NCBI GenBank assembly: GCA_016201465.1
Contig: JACQCV010000030.1
Span: 1-37,486, forward strand
Reading direction: 5' to 3'
Source of the DNA: Candidatus Vogelbacteria bacterium
GTDB taxonomy: Bacteria > Patescibacteriota > Minisyncoccia > Phycocordibacterales > UBA12445
DNA length: 37,486 nt
The notes beneath the pieces are model-generated. The model did not search any database. It was not told the origin of the DNA and saw only the letters and a list, made by a program, of their open reading frames with translations. Positions 19,996-28,847 of the stretch are shown in pieces. Made by a program: the position numbers and the translations under genes. Each line of letters starts with the position of its first letter. Position 1 is the stretch's first letter.

Positions 19996-20205
19996 ATGAC
20001 TAAAAGCAGAAATAAGACTCCTGAGAAAAACCTGGACAATGTAATCAATCCCGGAACTGGTAACAAGAACCGTGGCCGCCGAGAATCTGTTTTTGAGGAG
20101 ACCAACGACACTAAGGAAATTCCGCACTACGGCACCGAGCGTCAAGATAATGTCGGTACTGGCCCAGACGACACTGGTGGCCACGACGGTCCGGATGGAA
20201 TCTAA
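19996..20205 (+). CDS. Small hydrophilic hypothetical protein (69 aa) with Gly/Asp-rich tail
   Basis: AAAAGGACAGAGAAGA upstream of ATG; ORF ends just before a terminator. Confidence 0.55.
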   Translation: MTKSRNKTPEKNLDNVINPGTGNKNRGRRESVFEETNDTKEIPHYGTERQDNVGTGPDDTGGHDGPDGI

Positions 20206-20215
20206 ACAGGTAAAG

Positions 20216-20243
20216 CCCCCAGAGCAATCTGGGGGTATTTTTA
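20216..20243 (+). terminator. Rho-independent terminator for the 19.4-20.2 kb small-gene cluster
   Basis: CCCCCAGA-GCAA-TCTGGGGG followed by TATTTTTA. Confidence 0.88.
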
Positions 20244-20366
20244 TTTCTCCTTTTTGTTTTCTGCTTCCTGAAATATTTCTTTTTGCCGCAAATACCAGGC
20301 CAAAGGTAGAATGATCATTGCAACAATTGCGATACATCCAATAAATTGCCAAAGATTTGATATCAT
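20241..20366 (-). CDS. Small single-TM protein (41 aa), not in the supplied ORF track
   Basis: MISNLWQFIGCIAIVAMIILPLAWYLRQKEIFQEAENKKEK*; its ATG overlaps the TGA of the upstream gene (ATGA), suggesting translational coupling. Confidence 0.65.
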   Translation of the reverse strand: MISNLWQFIGCIAIVAMIILPLAWYLRQKEIFQEAENKKEK

Positions 20367-20803
20367 GGCGAAACCCTCGTACCGCAACCATAGATAGCGC
20401 AAAGACCGGCATTCCACTCTACGCAGTCTGGGTGAAACAAAACTTTACACGAAGGACACCTCTTAGCCTTATTGTGGATTTTAAAGTCTTCAGCACAAAT
20501 AGGACAATGTGGACCCAATTCGATACTTATCTTTTTATCTACCATTATCAACTTTCGTCTAACGAAAAATCCTACCACGACTCCAAGTATTATAGATATG
20601 GATCGCCAAATCCAATCACCCAACCTCTTGAACACAGCCCCAGATTTGCCGACAAGGTAAACAGGCCAAATCCAAATAATTACTAGTATGAGTAGTAAAT
20701 CAGGAAATGTCAGCTGAATAAACTCCAAAGAACTCAACTTATATATCAAGCAACAGGCAGTAAATATCGCTCCTAAACAGTAGATAATGTTTAGAAAGTC
20801 CAT
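20363..20803 (-). CDS. Membrane protein with C-terminal prokaryotic RING/PHD-like zinc-binding domain (146 aa)
   Basis: TM segments, then HCPICAEDFKIHNKAKRCPSCKVLFHPDCVEWNAGLCAIYGCG (C-x2-C-x12-C-x2-C-x4-H-x2-C-x8-C-x4-C); AAAAGGAG SD. Confidence 0.72.
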   Translation of the reverse strand: MDFLNIIYCLGAIFTACCLIYKLSSLEFIQLTFPDLLLILVIIWIWPVYLVGKSGAVFKRLGDWIWRSISIILGVVVGFFVRRKLIMVDKKISIELGPHCPICAEDFKIHNKAKRCPSCKVLFHPDCVEWNAGLCAIYGCGTRVSP

Positions 20804-20870
20804 AAAGTCCGCTCCTTTTAAAACGTTAAAGAACTATTTTACACAACACTATCATCTGGCAATCAGGGCG

Positions 20871-22529
20871 TCAAACAGGTCGCTTTATATGTGTTTGGGA
20901 ATATTCTCGAGATGAGTCTGTCTTCTTATTAGGATTGAAAATATTTTGAGGGTCAAAAATCTTCTTAATGTCTTTGAATATTTTATACACTTCATCCCCA
21001 AACATTTTCTGGATGTATGGCCCGCGTAGAAGTCCATCATTATGCTCAGCCGAAATTGATCCGTGATATTCAAAAACCAAATTATAAACCTCTTCCATAG
21101 ACGGTAAAATTTTTGACCTCTCGTTTTCATCTTTTAGATCCATTAGTGGGATAATATGAAAATTACCATCACCAACATGTCCTGCGATAGTGTACAAAAG
21201 TTTATACCTGTCTAAAATTTGATAAAGTTTTGGCAAAAACTCATTTAAATATTCCGGCTTCACAATTAAATCGTCAATGTATGGTGCCGTCTGTTTACCA
21301 ATAACCTTGTGGCGCAATAAATTAAAACTTTCGCGCCTAATCGTCCAATACTTTTTTTCATCCTCCGCATCTCTCGTGATTCGAGAATCAAAACCCATTT
21401 TCTTAATTGCGTCACGAAGGCCGATAGACTTTTGATTTAATTCTTCTTCGCTATCACCCTCAAACTCCACAAGAACCACGAGTTTAGGAATCCCAATCCT
21501 CACCACCTCAAAAACGTCTGGCAAAAAACTTAAAAGTAAAGAAGATAGATTTCGAAAACCCATTAATTTAAGTAAACCTGGCAGGAATCTTATAGACAAC
21601 TTAAGGGTATGGTCATCAAAAGATTCTAAGCTCGTTGGATTATACTTTAGTATCTGTGTAATTAACGACGGTAGTCCACCCAGATCCTTTAAAAAAACAA
21701 CAACCATGTGAGAAAACTTTTTTGTTTTGACTAATTTAAATGTCGCTTCTGTTGTAATACCCAAGGTTCCTTGTGAACCTACAAAAAGTTTAGTCAAATC
21801 AAACTCCCCCGTCTCTCTATTCCAAACATCCCAAACATTGTATCCAACAGAATTTTTCGAAACCTGTGGTTTAGCATTTTTAACCAATCTGTAATTACTC
21901 TCAAGAAGACCGTACATAGCACGATACATCCCACCCTCAAAATCGATCTGCTTCATTTTCTCATCCAGCTTCTCTTTATTCAATTTCTCAATTACATACT
22001 CTTTGCCATCAGATAGTACAACCTTAAGTTGAGAAACATAATTTTCCGTTTTCCCGTACACCAAAGATCTTTCACCTCCTGAGTTATTATTTACAATTCC
22101 ACCAATGGCGCACAATTCACGAGACGCTGGATAGGATGGCAAAATATAATCTTTAGTCAGTGTAACCTTCTCAAAATCCCTATAGAAAACACCAGGTGCT
22201 ACCGTAATTAACCCATCATCATTAATTGATCCGAGCCAATTAAAATGAGGAAGAAAATCCAAAACAATCGATTCCCCTAGTGATCCACCGGTCATATCCG
22301 TACCGGCCGATCTTGATGTAATCGATAACGAAGGATTTTGACGCTTGTTATCAAGAACAAATTTCACAAGCTTCTTAATATCATCAGAATCCAGAGGCGC
22401 AACCACGACATCTGGCTTAACCTCAAAGAGACTGGCGTCAGAAGTAAATTGTTTGATAGTTACATCATCTACAGATACCTCACCTGCAATTATTTTTTTA
22501 AGAGAATCAGCAAGCATCATTGCGTTCAT
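20871..22529 (-). CDS. FAD-binding oxidase, GlcD / D-lactate-dehydrogenase-like
   Basis: SRSAGTDMTGGSLGESIVLDF, GGIVNNNSGGERSLVYGKTENYV, GHVGDGNFHIIPL. Confidence 0.9.
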   Translation of the reverse strand: MNAMMLADSLKKIIAGEVSVDDVTIKQFTSDASLFEVKPDVVVAPLDSDDIKKLVKFVLDNKRQNPSLSITSRSAGTDMTGGSLGESIVLDFLPHFNWLGSINDDGLITVAPGVFYRDFEKVTLTKDYILPSYPASRELCAIGGIVNNNSGGERSLVYGKTENYVSQLKVVLSDGKEYVIEKLNKEKLDEKMKQIDFEGGMYRAMYGLLESNYRLVKNAKPQVSKNSVGYNVWDVWNRETGEFDLTKLFVGSQGTLGITTEATFKLVKTKKFSHMVVVFLKDLGGLPSLITQILKYNPTSLESFDDHTLKLSIRFLPGLLKLMGFRNLSSLLLSFLPDVFEVVRIGIPKLVVLVEFEGDSEEELNQKSIGLRDAIKKMGFDSRITRDAEDEKKYWTIRRESFNLLRHKVIGKQTAPYIDDLIVKPEYLNEFLPKLYQILDRYKLLYTIAGHVGDGNFHIIPLMDLKDENERSKILPSMEEVYNLVFEYHGSISAEHNDGLLRGPYIQKMFGDEVYKIFKDIKKIFDPQNIFNPNKKTDSSREYSQTHIKRPV

Positions 22530-22576
22530 TCTACCACACGATTGTATTTAGAAAAAATTACTTCAGTAAATCAAGT

Positions 22577-25500
22577 TTACTTTTCTGGAACGAGCCAATA
22601 AGAATTTTTTGGTCTTTTCTTAGTCTCTGCTTCAATTTCAGCTCTAACTATCTTATATGCCTGTGCGCGCAATTTGGATTCCGGCTCAACTTCTTCAGAT
22701 AGCATGGACTTTAGAAAAGAGATAATATACCCAACATCACCTTTAAGTTTTTCAGACTTCGAGGCCTTCATATACTCTTCAAGCTCTGGAGCCATGGCGG
22801 CGGCCGCCTGTCTTAGCGCGGCCGTTTTATCCATCCCCTTTTCTAAATTTTCCTCATAATTAAGTCTGGCAAGCTCCGTTGGTAAGACCAACATCTCTCT
22901 GAGTTCAACAATAATCTCATTTATACGATCACGCATCCAAGCGATTCTCGTTTCAAGTGCCGCGTTTGCAAAAGTGTTATCAAAATTATATGCCAAAAGT
23001 TTTTCTCTCTTGTCTTCGTCAATATCTAAAGTCTCAGTGCTGAAATCCTCTATTAGCTTGTCCCAATCAAGCCGGTCCCTCACAAACTTTTTATCATCAT
23101 AGCCACGTGTCTTAACTTTAACAGTTATCAACTTTCCATTCGCATCTCGATACTGCGCCATAAGTCCTTCGAGATTTTCCAAATTGCCCTCCTGCTGCGC
23201 GTATTCATAAATTTGAGCTATGGTCATGCCTTTAAACTTTTCTGTTAAATCCACTGCCGTCCGTGTGCCCATAGATTTAGCCCCGTCTTCGACAGCACTC
23301 CATTCGTCATTAACGCCAGTTTCTTTATCAACCGCGTTAAGAAGAATAAGCGACTTCTCACTACCATAATCAACAATATGTGCTTCGTCCGGTAGAATAA
23401 TTTCAAAAAGATATGTTTTGGATGGATCCATTTTGTCCTTGTTCATCTTATCAAGAAGTTCTTGGGCAGGCTTAGTAAAAGCATCGTTCTCAAAACTAAA
23501 CTTAGTTGATACGCGCCACTTTCCGTTCCAAAAGTAAACAATCCCCATTGAACCATTGGCCTTTTCAAAAACTTTTTCCGGGACAATGTTCAACTCCTCG
23601 AGAGGAATCTCAACCCCGGCCTTATGTGTCTTCTCAAAAGGTCTAGCCACCACAAGACCACCACTATCAATAATCAACCCTCTAAAATGTCTAAGCGTCG
23701 GTAGTTTTTCCCAAAGACCACTCGCATCTGTAGTTCGAGAGTAGTTTATGATTGTTAATCCCGCGTACTCGCCCATCCCTTCCTTTGTTTCGATCATTCC
23801 AAGTTCATCTGAGTATTTTACTAACGCGAGCAAATCAGCGCCACCTGGGAGTGCTCCGCTCTTCATGATTTCATACAGCTTTACCACAGAAGACTCTTCT
23901 GCAGATAAAAACTTGAGTTCGGGATAATACATTCCTTGTAGTACACCACGTAGTGGTGCATCTATGTCAAGCCCAACCGTACCCGAAATCATGTTCACTT
24001 GTGCTGGTGGTTCATCGTGTGTATGTCCACCAACCACCAGTATGCCAGGATCTTTTGCCACAACATTCTTAAGTTTTTCTGTCTGTATCCTACCTCCGGC
24101 AAATTCACCCTTTAATCCATGCACATATCTACTAGAATCTTTATCGATGTCTTTTGCTGAAAGTGGCATTCTTGGTAGTGATGCGTGAACAACTGCCAGA
24201 TTTTTCCATTCCATAAAGGTCGGGGCAACTTCAAGCATTTCAATTATTTTTTGAATTGACCTTTCACCCAATCTCTCCTTAAGCTCTTTAGCGGTTTGAT
24301 TTGTTTCGCGAGAACCGCCACCCAGATTACCCTTCAGCACCTTAAGGAGGTTCTCGTCATGGTTACCCTTTATTAAAACTGCCCTACCCTGCCGGACCAA
24401 CGCCGAAATATATATAACAGCCTCGGCATCGTATGGTCCTCGGTCCCCAATGTCACCAACGAAAACTATTTTTCTTTTCCGATATTCTTTATCGCCATGT
24501 TCTCCTTCAAGGTTTTCGTGTCTAATCTTACCCGTCAATTCTTTGACTGCTGTCACGCATCCATGAACATCACCGACAAGGAAAAGTGGCTCATCTTTGA
24601 GATCACTCTCTCTTTGTATATTGACGAAATCTTTATTTTCAATCGACGCTTGAGACACCGGAAAAATAGAGAGTTTCGTACCCTCTTCAGCGTCTTTAGG
24701 AATCTTCTCTACTCGCTCGATAACTTTGTCAATATTAAATTCCGTGGGATATGAAATAACTGAGGTAAGATTTAGTTTTGAGCGCTCTTTAATGATGTAA
24801 GACACAACGTCACTAACAGTCTGATCTGTAATTTCAGATGAAAGTCTCGTAGCCACAGATCTAACATCAATAACCTGGTGTGACATAAAGTTGTAATCCA
24901 AAAATTCTTTTGTCTTAAACATATCAACGTCTTTAACACGGATCAATGAACCGGCTGGAACGGATAAAACTTCACGAGATTCTAAATTTTCTTTCTTCAG
25001 CAGTCCGATCTCAGCGTAACCAAGAATAGTTTCAGATATCTTGGCCTCTTTCATCAGCTCCTTATCAGCCCCCAGGGAATCCATATACTCATCTGGCAAT
25101 TTGACAGCCACCTGAGATGCCACGTCCGGCTCGACCACATAAACAACTTTAATGTGCTTACTCTTTTCAAGAGCGTTCCTTACTAGCGAGTAACCACTTT
25201 TCTTTGACTTTATATATTCTGCGCCAGCATGCCTCTTCCTATCAGTATCTCTTTGAGCCGCCATCTCAGGGGGCACGTTCAAGAAAATGGTGACTATCTC
25301 TGCACCCGTCTTCTCTGCTATCTCGTAAAATTCGTTTCTCTTTTCCTCCGTTAGACTCTGCGCATCAAGAACAGCAATTTCATTTTGTTTAAGCCTTGTC
25401 TCCGCAATTTTTCGTGCGAGCAAGAAAGCTTTACTAGAAATAACCTGGTTATGAATATTGCCAGTCAGTTCATGTCTTAAACGATCTGTGCTAATTACAG

Positions 25501-25678
25501 AGTCAATAGGGAAATTATTGTATGCAAACGTGCTTTTTCCACTCCCCGGAAGACCCACCAGCAGTACCAAGGTTTTTTTACCAATCTCAATGCTGTTTTG
25601 TGACTCGTTAATCTCTACAATTCTAGGAACCTTATTTTCAACAGTCTTTGACGCAGATATATTTTCTTTATTTTTCAT
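22577..25678 (-). CDS. Polynucleotide kinase - metallophosphatase - Rnl1-like RNA ligase (track ORF begins at TTG 25696; ATG at 25678)
   Basis: GLPGSGKST kinase P-loop; GDVHGC/GDIGDRGPYD/KGNHDE metallophosphatase motifs; ligase EKANGSMG, TYLFEIILPDEAHIVDYGSEKSLILLNAV and VKVKTRGY. Confidence 0.85.
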   Translation of the reverse strand: MKNKENISASKTVENKVPRIVEINESQNSIEIGKKTLVLLVGLPGSGKSTFAYNNFPIDSVISTDRLRHELTGNIHNQVISSKAFLLARKIAETRLKQNEIAVLDAQSLTEEKRNEFYEIAEKTGAEIVTIFLNVPPEMAAQRDTDRKRHAGAEYIKSKKSGYSLVRNALEKSKHIKVVYVVEPDVASQVAVKLPDEYMDSLGADKELMKEAKISETILGYAEIGLLKKENLESREVLSVPAGSLIRVKDVDMFKTKEFLDYNFMSHQVIDVRSVATRLSSEITDQTVSDVVSYIIKERSKLNLTSVISYPTEFNIDKVIERVEKIPKDAEEGTKLSIFPVSQASIENKDFVNIQRESDLKDEPLFLVGDVHGCVTAVKELTGKIRHENLEGEHGDKEYRKRKIVFVGDIGDRGPYDAEAVIYISALVRQGRAVLIKGNHDENLLKVLKGNLGGGSRETNQTAKELKERLGERSIQKIIEMLEVAPTFMEWKNLAVVHASLPRMPLSAKDIDKDSSRYVHGLKGEFAGGRIQTEKLKNVVAKDPGILVVGGHTHDEPPAQVNMISGTVGLDIDAPLRGVLQGMYYPELKFLSAEESSVVKLYEIMKSGALPGGADLLALVKYSDELGMIETKEGMGEYAGLTIINYSRTTDASGLWEKLPTLRHFRGLIIDSGGLVVARPFEKTHKAGVEIPLEELNIVPEKVFEKANGSMGIVYFWNGKWRVSTKFSFENDAFTKPAQELLDKMNKDKMDPSKTYLFEIILPDEAHIVDYGSEKSLILLNAVDKETGVNDEWSAVEDGAKSMGTRTAVDLTEKFKGMTIAQIYEYAQQEGNLENLEGLMAQYRDANGKLITVKVKTRGYDDKKFVRDRLDWDKLIEDFSTETLDIDEDKREKLLAYNFDNTFANAALETRIAWMRDRINEIIVELREMLVLPTELARLNYEENLEKGMDKTAALRQAAAAMAPELEEYMKASKSEKLKGDVGYIISFLKSMLSEEVEPESKLRAQAYKIVRAEIEAETKKRPKNSYWLVPEK

Positions 25679-25695
25679 ATTGATAATTATATACA

Positions 25696-25724
25696 AAAAC
25701 CCCCATCAACAAAAGTTGATGGGG
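25696..25724 (-). terminator. Rho-independent terminator after the HD-hydrolase gene
   Basis: CCCCATCAAC-(4 nt)-GTTGATGGGG, perfect 10-bp stem; minus strand continues GTTTTT. Confidence 0.9.
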
Positions 25725-25735
25725 AGTTATTTTTT

Positions 25736-26404
25736 CTAGTAGGTGGAGTATTTAGAACCCTGGACAGAAGATTCGGCAGGCAGATACCTCATCTCAATCT
25801 CTCGCATAGCTTCATTTAGCTCATGGTAGAGAATCCAGTATTTCTCGGCGTAAGGCATATAGTAAAGCCGTGTCTCCTCAATCTTCCGCCGCATCTTCTG
25901 CTCGGAGCAAGCTCCCAAAGTCAACAGATTATGAAGACGATCGGCAAGCTTGATCAAGAAGAAATCTCGATCCGCGGTAGCAAAGAGAGCGTGGTAAGCC
26001 TTCTCTTGCTCTTCTTTGGAAGAAAATTCTGATCGCGGACGTTTGGTAAGACGCTCAACGAGCTCTGCCACACGCTCACCAAAATTCTCTTTGACCCTAT
26101 CGATTGGATAGGTTGGTAGATCTTCGGAATTATCATGAAGCATGCCTGCTAGAATGACGTCCAGATCTTTTACCCGGAGGTAGATTATGAGGATTAGAAC
26201 GACAAACCGAGGATGTTCAAAATAACGCTCTCCACTCTCCCTTGTAATCCCTTTAAAGCCCTGCTTTGTGTCCTCATACGCTCGACGCATGAGCTTGTGG
26301 CGAGGATCTAGAGATGGAAATATTTCCGAGACCACCTTAAAAAACAACTCCTTGTTCCAAGTGATTGAAAGAATGGCCTTAACTTTGTCGAGAAGTCCTG
26401 ACAT
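25736..26404 (-). CDS. SpoT/MESH1-like HD-domain protein, candidate small alarmone hydrolase (222 aa)
   Basis: YFEHPRFVVLILI, LAGMLHDNSEDLP, FGERVAELVERLTK, IKLADRLHNLLTL. Confidence 0.78.
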   Translation of the reverse strand: MSGLLDKVKAILSITWNKELFFKVVSEIFPSLDPRHKLMRRAYEDTKQGFKGITRESGERYFEHPRFVVLILIIYLRVKDLDVILAGMLHDNSEDLPTYPIDRVKENFGERVAELVERLTKRPRSEFSSKEEQEKAYHALFATADRDFFLIKLADRLHNLLTLGACSEQKMRRKIEETRLYYMPYAEKYWILYHELNEAMREIEMRYLPAESSVQGSKYSTY

Positions 26405-26580
26405 GACTACCTCCTCCAGTTAATCAATGAACAAGTTACTTATATACTACTTATAGACTACATGTCCAGATAAGTCAAGAAAGCTTGACAAAGATTTTAT
26501 TCTAAGTAGCTTATCACTTGTAGCTCTAACTCAGCATTGTACTTTGATTCTATACAATTCGTGCACAACGCACAGGAATA

Positions 26581-26595
26581 GACCTTAAGGAGGTC
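26581..26595 (+). promoter_or_regulatory. Shine-Dalgarno inside a short inverted repeat
   Basis: GACCT-TAAGG-AGGTC immediately upstream of ATG 26601; nearly identical to 19716-19730. Confidence 0.4.
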
Positions 26596-26600
26596 GGACT

Positions 26601-27308
26601 ATGTGGGAAGCTGTTACAGCAGCAGCTGCTGCTATCTTTGTGGTTGGGTCATGGCAATTTCTAGTGTTTGTCGCACTGGTTGTCCTATTCGCCCTTTGGG
26701 GGGTTCAGAATAAAAATGGTGACTGGGCTGCTGGAGTCATCGTGCTTGCGATGCTCGGATTCCAGTTGGTTGGGCCAGCTGATGGGTTTAAGCCCTTCAC
26801 ACTCATTCGTCAGAATCCAGGAACCTCAGCGATCCTACTGACGCTACACCTCGTAATCGGATTCCTAATCTATTCACCATTTGTTCGTTGGCTATTCTTC
26901 AGCACCGACAGACTGAACGAACTGTATGATCTGTTAACTGAGTTCATGAAGACCCATGACGTGAAGGGGGACGAGGTTCCAGCCGAGCTCATCGAAGAAT
27001 GGGTCAGCTACACCAAGCGCTATGGGTTCGACGCCACTGATCCACGACCCAAAATTGCAGATCACAAGCAGGACTATCTGCGATGGGCATTCATGTGGGA
27101 GGTTGACGCCCCCTGGACCCTGTCCCGCAAGCCACTAAAGCGTTTCGGCAACTTCTGCTACCGGTCCATGAGTGGTGCAATGGACAGAAGTTCCAACTGG
27201 TTCTGGAGAAATATGATCAAGAACTTCCCGGCCTTTCGTGCAGTTGCTGCCGCTACGACCGCTAACGCTACTGTCGCGTCAGCAGTTGAGACTCCCAAGA
27301 CTAAGTAA
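26601..27308 (+). CDS. Hypothetical membrane protein (235 aa)
   Basis: Strong SD, hydrophobic N-terminal half, soluble middle, Ala/Thr/Val-rich C-terminus, terminator downstream. Confidence 0.75.
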   Translation: MWEAVTAAAAAIFVVGSWQFLVFVALVVLFALWGVQNKNGDWAAGVIVLAMLGFQLVGPADGFKPFTLIRQNPGTSAILLTLHLVIGFLIYSPFVRWLFFSTDRLNELYDLLTEFMKTHDVKGDEVPAELIEEWVSYTKRYGFDATDPRPKIADHKQDYLRWAFMWEVDAPWTLSRKPLKRFGNFCYRSMSGAMDRSSNWFWRNMIKNFPAFRAVAAATTANATVASAVETPKTK

Positions 27309-27331
27309 CGCACAGTAACAGTATTAGAAAT

Positions 27332-27366
27332 CCCCGAGAGCTTAATGCTCGTCGGGGAATTTTTTA
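27332..27366 (+). terminator. Rho-independent terminator
   Basis: CCCCGAGAGC-TTAAT-GCTCGTCGGGG (one bulge) followed by AATTTTTT. Confidence 0.83.
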
Positions 27367-27485
27367 TTCGCAAAATATTCGTAGAAAGTTTTAACACCTA
27401 CACAGCCAACTAAATTGAGCTGTCAACCAGTTTTATTGCAGTCAAATCTACATTTTCCCAATTCCCCACTCCGGATGCTGTTTAA

Positions 27486-28052
27486 TCAACTTTTGTAAGT
27501 AGGAACGACCGGGGCAAATTTGATACCTTCTGCCACGAATAGTTCCCGATTCCAGACACAAATCGCAACATCCTCTGGATGAAGATTTTGAATAGCCCCT
27601 CTCTCTGAAAATCGCGAAGATATTTCGAGAAGCTTCTTACTCCTAAGCGAGAAGCCTCCATTACCAACAATTAGTTTGCCTAGTGAGTTCTGCGGGAAGT
27701 TGTGGGTATCGATCGACCACTGATTCACAAGCCAGGGTGCACCAACATAATCATACTTCAAGAACTCGCTTCGCCAAGAACCTGGATTGATCACAAATCC
27801 ATCATACTGGACCAGCAAAACGAAATCTGTTTCCACATACTTGTATAGGTCACGGACACAAAAATCTGAAAACGTCTCAATCGAACCGATATGTGGGATC
27901 TCAACTGTTCTCGGATAATTAGTCGACAGCGATGTTAAAAGTTTAACATCGGCAAACTGAATCTCCCTCGAAGAAATATCCAAAGCCCTCTGAAGTCTTT
28001 CAACGTTCAAGCAGTCAATTCCCATTAGAGTTACGTTTGAAAGTTCAATCAA
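27486..28052 (-). CDS. DUF5672-like (glycosyltransferase-like) protein (track ORF starts at 28103)
   Basis: SNVTLMGIDCLN, VQYDGFVINPGSWRSEFLKYDYVGAPW, VGNGGFSLRSKKLL, HPEDVAIC; AAGGAGG ahead of TTG at 28052. Confidence 0.72.
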   Translation of the reverse strand: MIELSNVTLMGIDCLNVERLQRALDISSREIQFADVKLLTSLSTNYPRTVEIPHIGSIETFSDFCVRDLYKYVETDFVLLVQYDGFVINPGSWRSEFLKYDYVGAPWLVNQWSIDTHNFPQNSLGKLIVGNGGFSLRSKKLLEISSRFSERGAIQNLHPEDVAICVWNRELFVAEGIKFAPVVPTYKS

Positions 28053-28074
28053 ATTTACCCTCCTTCTAAGCTCA

Positions 28075-28102
28075 AATAAAATGCCCCTGAAGGTCAGGGG
28101 CA
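28075..28102 (-). terminator. Rho-independent terminator after the dolichol-kinase-like gene
   Basis: TGCCCCTGA-(3 nt)-TCAGGGGCA, perfect 9-bp stem; minus strand continues TTTTATTT. Confidence 0.82.
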
Positions 28103-28109
28103 AATCAGT

Positions 28110-28724
28110 TCATGCACAAAAAGGGATTACTGCGACTGACGTAAGTGGCATAGTTAGATTATCATCTCTATACCATGCCGCACGACTTCCCACCGACTCA
28201 GCTAGAGCCATGGAAAAACTGATCAGAACAACCGAACTCCACGAATATCCCCAGAGACCACAAAGAATTGCGCCAACGATCCAAATGGCAGCAAAACCTG
28301 CCATGCTCTTATTCTTCGCCCATGGTAAGCGATATTTATCGCTCCCATACTTGTTACTGAAATAAATGCCAACAATTCTAGCGGCTGGATCACCAAGAGC
28401 CATAATAAGGATCATGAGGCTAAACTGAGATCGTGACAAAAAAGTCAGCGCGACAATAGACGATCCAAGCATTGGTAAGATGCCACAGAGCTTGGGAGGA
28501 AATGCTTTTTCCTCGTCGCTCATATAATCGCCAAATCTTTCTACCAGATAAGTCTGAAGAGCTTGGAACATTCGTCTTTCATGCTCAACGAATGCCACAA
28601 ATCCAAAAGCGACGCACAAAGCCGTGACTCCAAGCACCACAGCAGAGAAGAAACCCATAGTAATGGTCGAGACAACATGAAAGAGAGCCCTCTTCAGTCC
28701 CAGATTATTGTTTAGTAAATTCAC
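28110..28724 (-). CDS. Dolichol/phytol-kinase-like CTP-dependent membrane kinase (track ORF starts at 28733)
   Basis: Polytopic; MALGDPAARIVGIYFSNKYGSDKYRLPWAKNKSMAGFAA and DDNLTMPL resemble SEC59/VTE5-type enzymes; AGGAGG 8 nt before GTG 28724. Confidence 0.7.
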   Translation of the reverse strand: MNLLNNNLGLKRALFHVVSTITMGFFSAVVLGVTALCVAFGFVAFVEHERRMFQALQTYLVERFGDYMSDEEKAFPPKLCGILPMLGSSIVALTFLSRSQFSLMILIMALGDPAARIVGIYFSNKYGSDKYRLPWAKNKSMAGFAAIWIVGAILCGLWGYSWSSVVLISFSMALAESVGSRAAWYRDDNLTMPLTSVAVIPFCA

Positions 28725-28847
28725 AAAGACCACCTCCTAGACAAGAGTTCTACCATATTGTAAAAATAATACAAGAGTTAAAATTTGGTTTTCGCCTATT
28801 CGAGCTAAAAAGACTATGGTAGATCGACATATAATTAATTCTTAACC

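Noticed and set aside
20072-20314. 80-aa plus-strand ORF starting inside the 69-aa gene
   Set aside because: Runs through the terminator hairpin at 20216-20243; unlikely to be translated.
19978-20412. 144-aa minus-strand ORF overlapping the small-gene cluster and the RING locus
   Set aside because: Spans a terminator and conflicts with the coupled 41-aa ORF and the plus-strand genes; no motif.
27482-27670. 62-aa minus-strand ORF at the end of the DUF5672-like gene
   Set aside because: Alternative frame within the main CDS; no motif (a different frame is discussed under findings).
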